Shown here: positions 5,754 to 6,700 of the stretch, piece after piece
Layout of the letters: each line of letters opens with the position of its first letter
How positions within the stretch are numbered: the first letter of the stretch is position 1
Assembly (NCBI GenBank): GCA_005882155.1
Contig: VBCQ01000196.1
Span: forward strand, 1-6,700
Reading direction: 5' to 3'
DNA from: Betaproteobacteria bacterium
GTDB taxonomy: Bacteria; Pseudomonadota; Gammaproteobacteria; Burkholderiales; Burkholderiaceae_C
DNA: 6,700 bases
Program-made: the position numbers and the translations under genes
The notes under the pieces: model-generated
Told to the model about the DNA's origin: nothing
The model's input: only the letters and a program-made list of their open reading frames with translations
Database searches by the model: none

Positions 5754-6700
5754 GGTTCTGGACATCATCATCATGGCGGCGGGCAAAGGCACCCGCATGA
5801 AATCGGCACGCGCCAAGGTGCTGCACACGCTGGCTGGCCGCAGTCTATTGCAGCATGTCCTGCAAACCGCGCTCGCGTTGGAGGCGGACCGCATCGTCGT
5901 CATCACCGGCCATGGCGCCGACGAGGTCGAGGCCAGCGTCAGCGCCCCGCATTTGCAGTTCGTGCGGCAGGTTCCGCAACTCGGCACCGGGCACGCGGTG
6001 CAGCAGGCGGTGCCGGCCTTGCACGACGACGGGATCACCGTGATCTTGAACGGCGATGTGCCGCTGATCGAAGCGTCGACCGTGCGCGCGTTGATCGACT
6101 CGTGCGGCGGCGACAAGCTCGCGCTGCTGACGATCGCGCTCGATGACGCGACCGGCTATGGCCGCATCCTGCGCGACGGCGATTCGGTGCGCGCGATCGT
6201 CGAGCACAAGGACGCGACGGCCGAGCAGCGCGAGATTCGAGAGATCTACACCGGCATCATGGCCGCGCCGACCGCGCAGCTGAAACGCTGGGTGGCGCGC
6301 CTCGCCAACCACAACGCGCAGGCCGAGTACTACCTGACCGACATCGTCGCCATGGCGGTCGCCGACGGCGTGCCGGTGGTCGCCGCCCATCCACGCAGCG
6401 AGGCCGAGGTGGCCGGTGTCAACAGCCCGGCGCAGCTTGCCGATCTGGAGCGCAGCGTCCAGCGCGCGCGTGCCGAGGTGCTGATGGACGCCGGTGTGCG
6501 GCTCGCCGACCCGGCCCGCTTCGACCTGCGCGGCGAGCTCGTCTGCGGCAGCGACGTGGAGATCGACTTCAACTGCGTCTTCGAAGGCCGCGTCGAGTTG
6601 GGCGACGGCGTTCGCATCGGTGCGAACTGCGTGATCCGCAATGCGGCGATCGCGGCCGATGCGGTGATCCACCCTTTCACCCACATCGACGGCGACACGC
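5752..6700 (+). CDS. glmU: Bifunctional GlmU, N-terminal part (3' end outside window)
   Basis: This is the first 316 residues of the enzyme that acetylates glucosamine-1-phosphate and then couples it to UTP, giving UDP-GlcNAc for peptidoglycan and LPS. The uridylyltransferase domain shows AAGKGTRM (9-16), KVLH (22-25) with Lys22, QLGTGHAV (76-83), NGDVPL (100-105) with the metal-binding Asp102, GYGRI (135-139), EHKDAT (151-156), YYLTDIVA (193-200) and Asn223 or Asn224-region GVNSP. The linker ARFDLRGEL (255-263) leads into the left-handed beta-helix hexapeptide repeats (VEIDFNCVF and on), whose acetyltransferase active site is outside the window. The start is set by AAGGA 7 nt upstream. Compared with E. 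coli, three substrate-region residues differ: Ala21 for Pro, Asn100 for Tyr, Tyr166 for Asn. These may be normal in this lineage. The frame is clean to the right edge; a full length of about 450-460 is expected. Confidence 0.97.
   Translation, partial: MVLDIIIMAAGKGTRMKSARAKVLHTLAGRSLLQHVLQTALALEADRIVVITGHGADEVEASVSAPHLQFVRQVPQLGTGHAVQQAVPALHDDGITVILNGDVPLIEASTVRALIDSCGGDKLALLTIALDDATGYGRILRDGDSVRAIVEHKDATAEQREIREIYTGIMAAPTAQLKRWVARLANHNAQAEYYLTDIVAMAVADGVPVVAAHPRSEAEVAGVNSPAQLADLERSVQRARAEVLMDAGVRLADPARFDLRGELVCGSDVEIDFNCVFEGRVELGDGVRIGANCVIRNAAIAADAVIHPFTHIDGDT
5763..5774. repeat. (CAT)4 trinucleotide run at a divergent gene start
   Basis: Four CAT units lie just inside glmU, where they encode part of the first beta strand (DIIIM). 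On the minus strand they read ATG four times, in frame with the DUF6279 lipoprotein and 4 to 7 codons upstream of its likely start. A change in unit number would add or remove one Ile in GlmU and one possible start for the lipoprotein. Confidence 0.6.

Noticed and set aside
5088..6146. A 352-codon plus-strand open frame crossing the lipoprotein and the glmU start
   Set aside because: It runs antisense to the DUF6279 gene and out of frame with glmU, and its product becomes Arg/Ala/Gly-rich without any domain.
5845..6684. A 279-codon minus-strand open frame inside glmU
   Set aside because: It is a shadow of glmU, whose motifs are unmistakable, and it has a His/Asp/Arg-rich composition typical of reverse-complement reading.

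Overview
The window looks like an ordinary chromosomal stretch from a high-GC betaproteobacterium, most likely order Burkholderiales (Rubrivivax/Leptothrix/Methylibium-like). I base this on the strongly GC-biased third codon positions, on the protein flavours (the bacterial multifunctional Cca, a PTR1-like SDR beside a FolB-family protein, DUF4136 and DUF6279 lipoproteins, GlmU) and on a gene order I associate with that group. The genus is an inference from memory and was not searched. There is no sign of phage, insertion sequences, CRISPR, tRNA or rRNA, and no gene-free stretch longer than about 75 bases.

Layout. The left edge (1-541) is the HD-domain end of cca, read rightward. After a short gap with a weak hairpin comes a small two-helix membrane protein with a C-terminal zinc ribbon (614-994). 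A MidA-family methyltransferase follows on the minus strand (1023-2132), tail-to-tail with that small gene. Divergent from it, only 18 bp away, starts a tight rightward cluster: a pteridine-reductase-type SDR (2151-2924), a FolB-family aldolase (2926-3333), the tRNA thiolase ttcA (3344-4240) and a DUF4136 lipoprotein (4262-4858). Their gaps are 1, 10 and 21 nt, so they probably form one operon. A perfect 10-bp stem (4859-4884) separates the lipoprotein from a convergent DUF6279 lipoprotein on the minus strand (4881-5753). The start codon of that gene overlaps the start codon of glmU (5752 onward), which runs off the right edge.

How the genes fit together. The SDR and the FolB-family protein are the only pair with a clear biochemical link: both act on reduced pterins. 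Together they could serve folate salvage or a tetrahydropterin cofactor branch. Cca and TtcA both handle tRNA (3' CCA end and 2-thiocytidine). GlmU makes UDP-GlcNAc for peptidoglycan and LPS, and the two lipoproteins beside it are envelope proteins of unknown role. The MidA-family enzyme is related to the mitochondrial complex I assembly methyltransferase NDUFAF7, but its bacterial target is not established.

I see no convincing undescribed system here. The points worth a second look are the pterin pair, the extreme compaction at the two divergent junctions (one with a possible leaderless -10 element), and the hairpin that contains a stop codon. The very long antisense open frames are GC-driven shadows of these genes.
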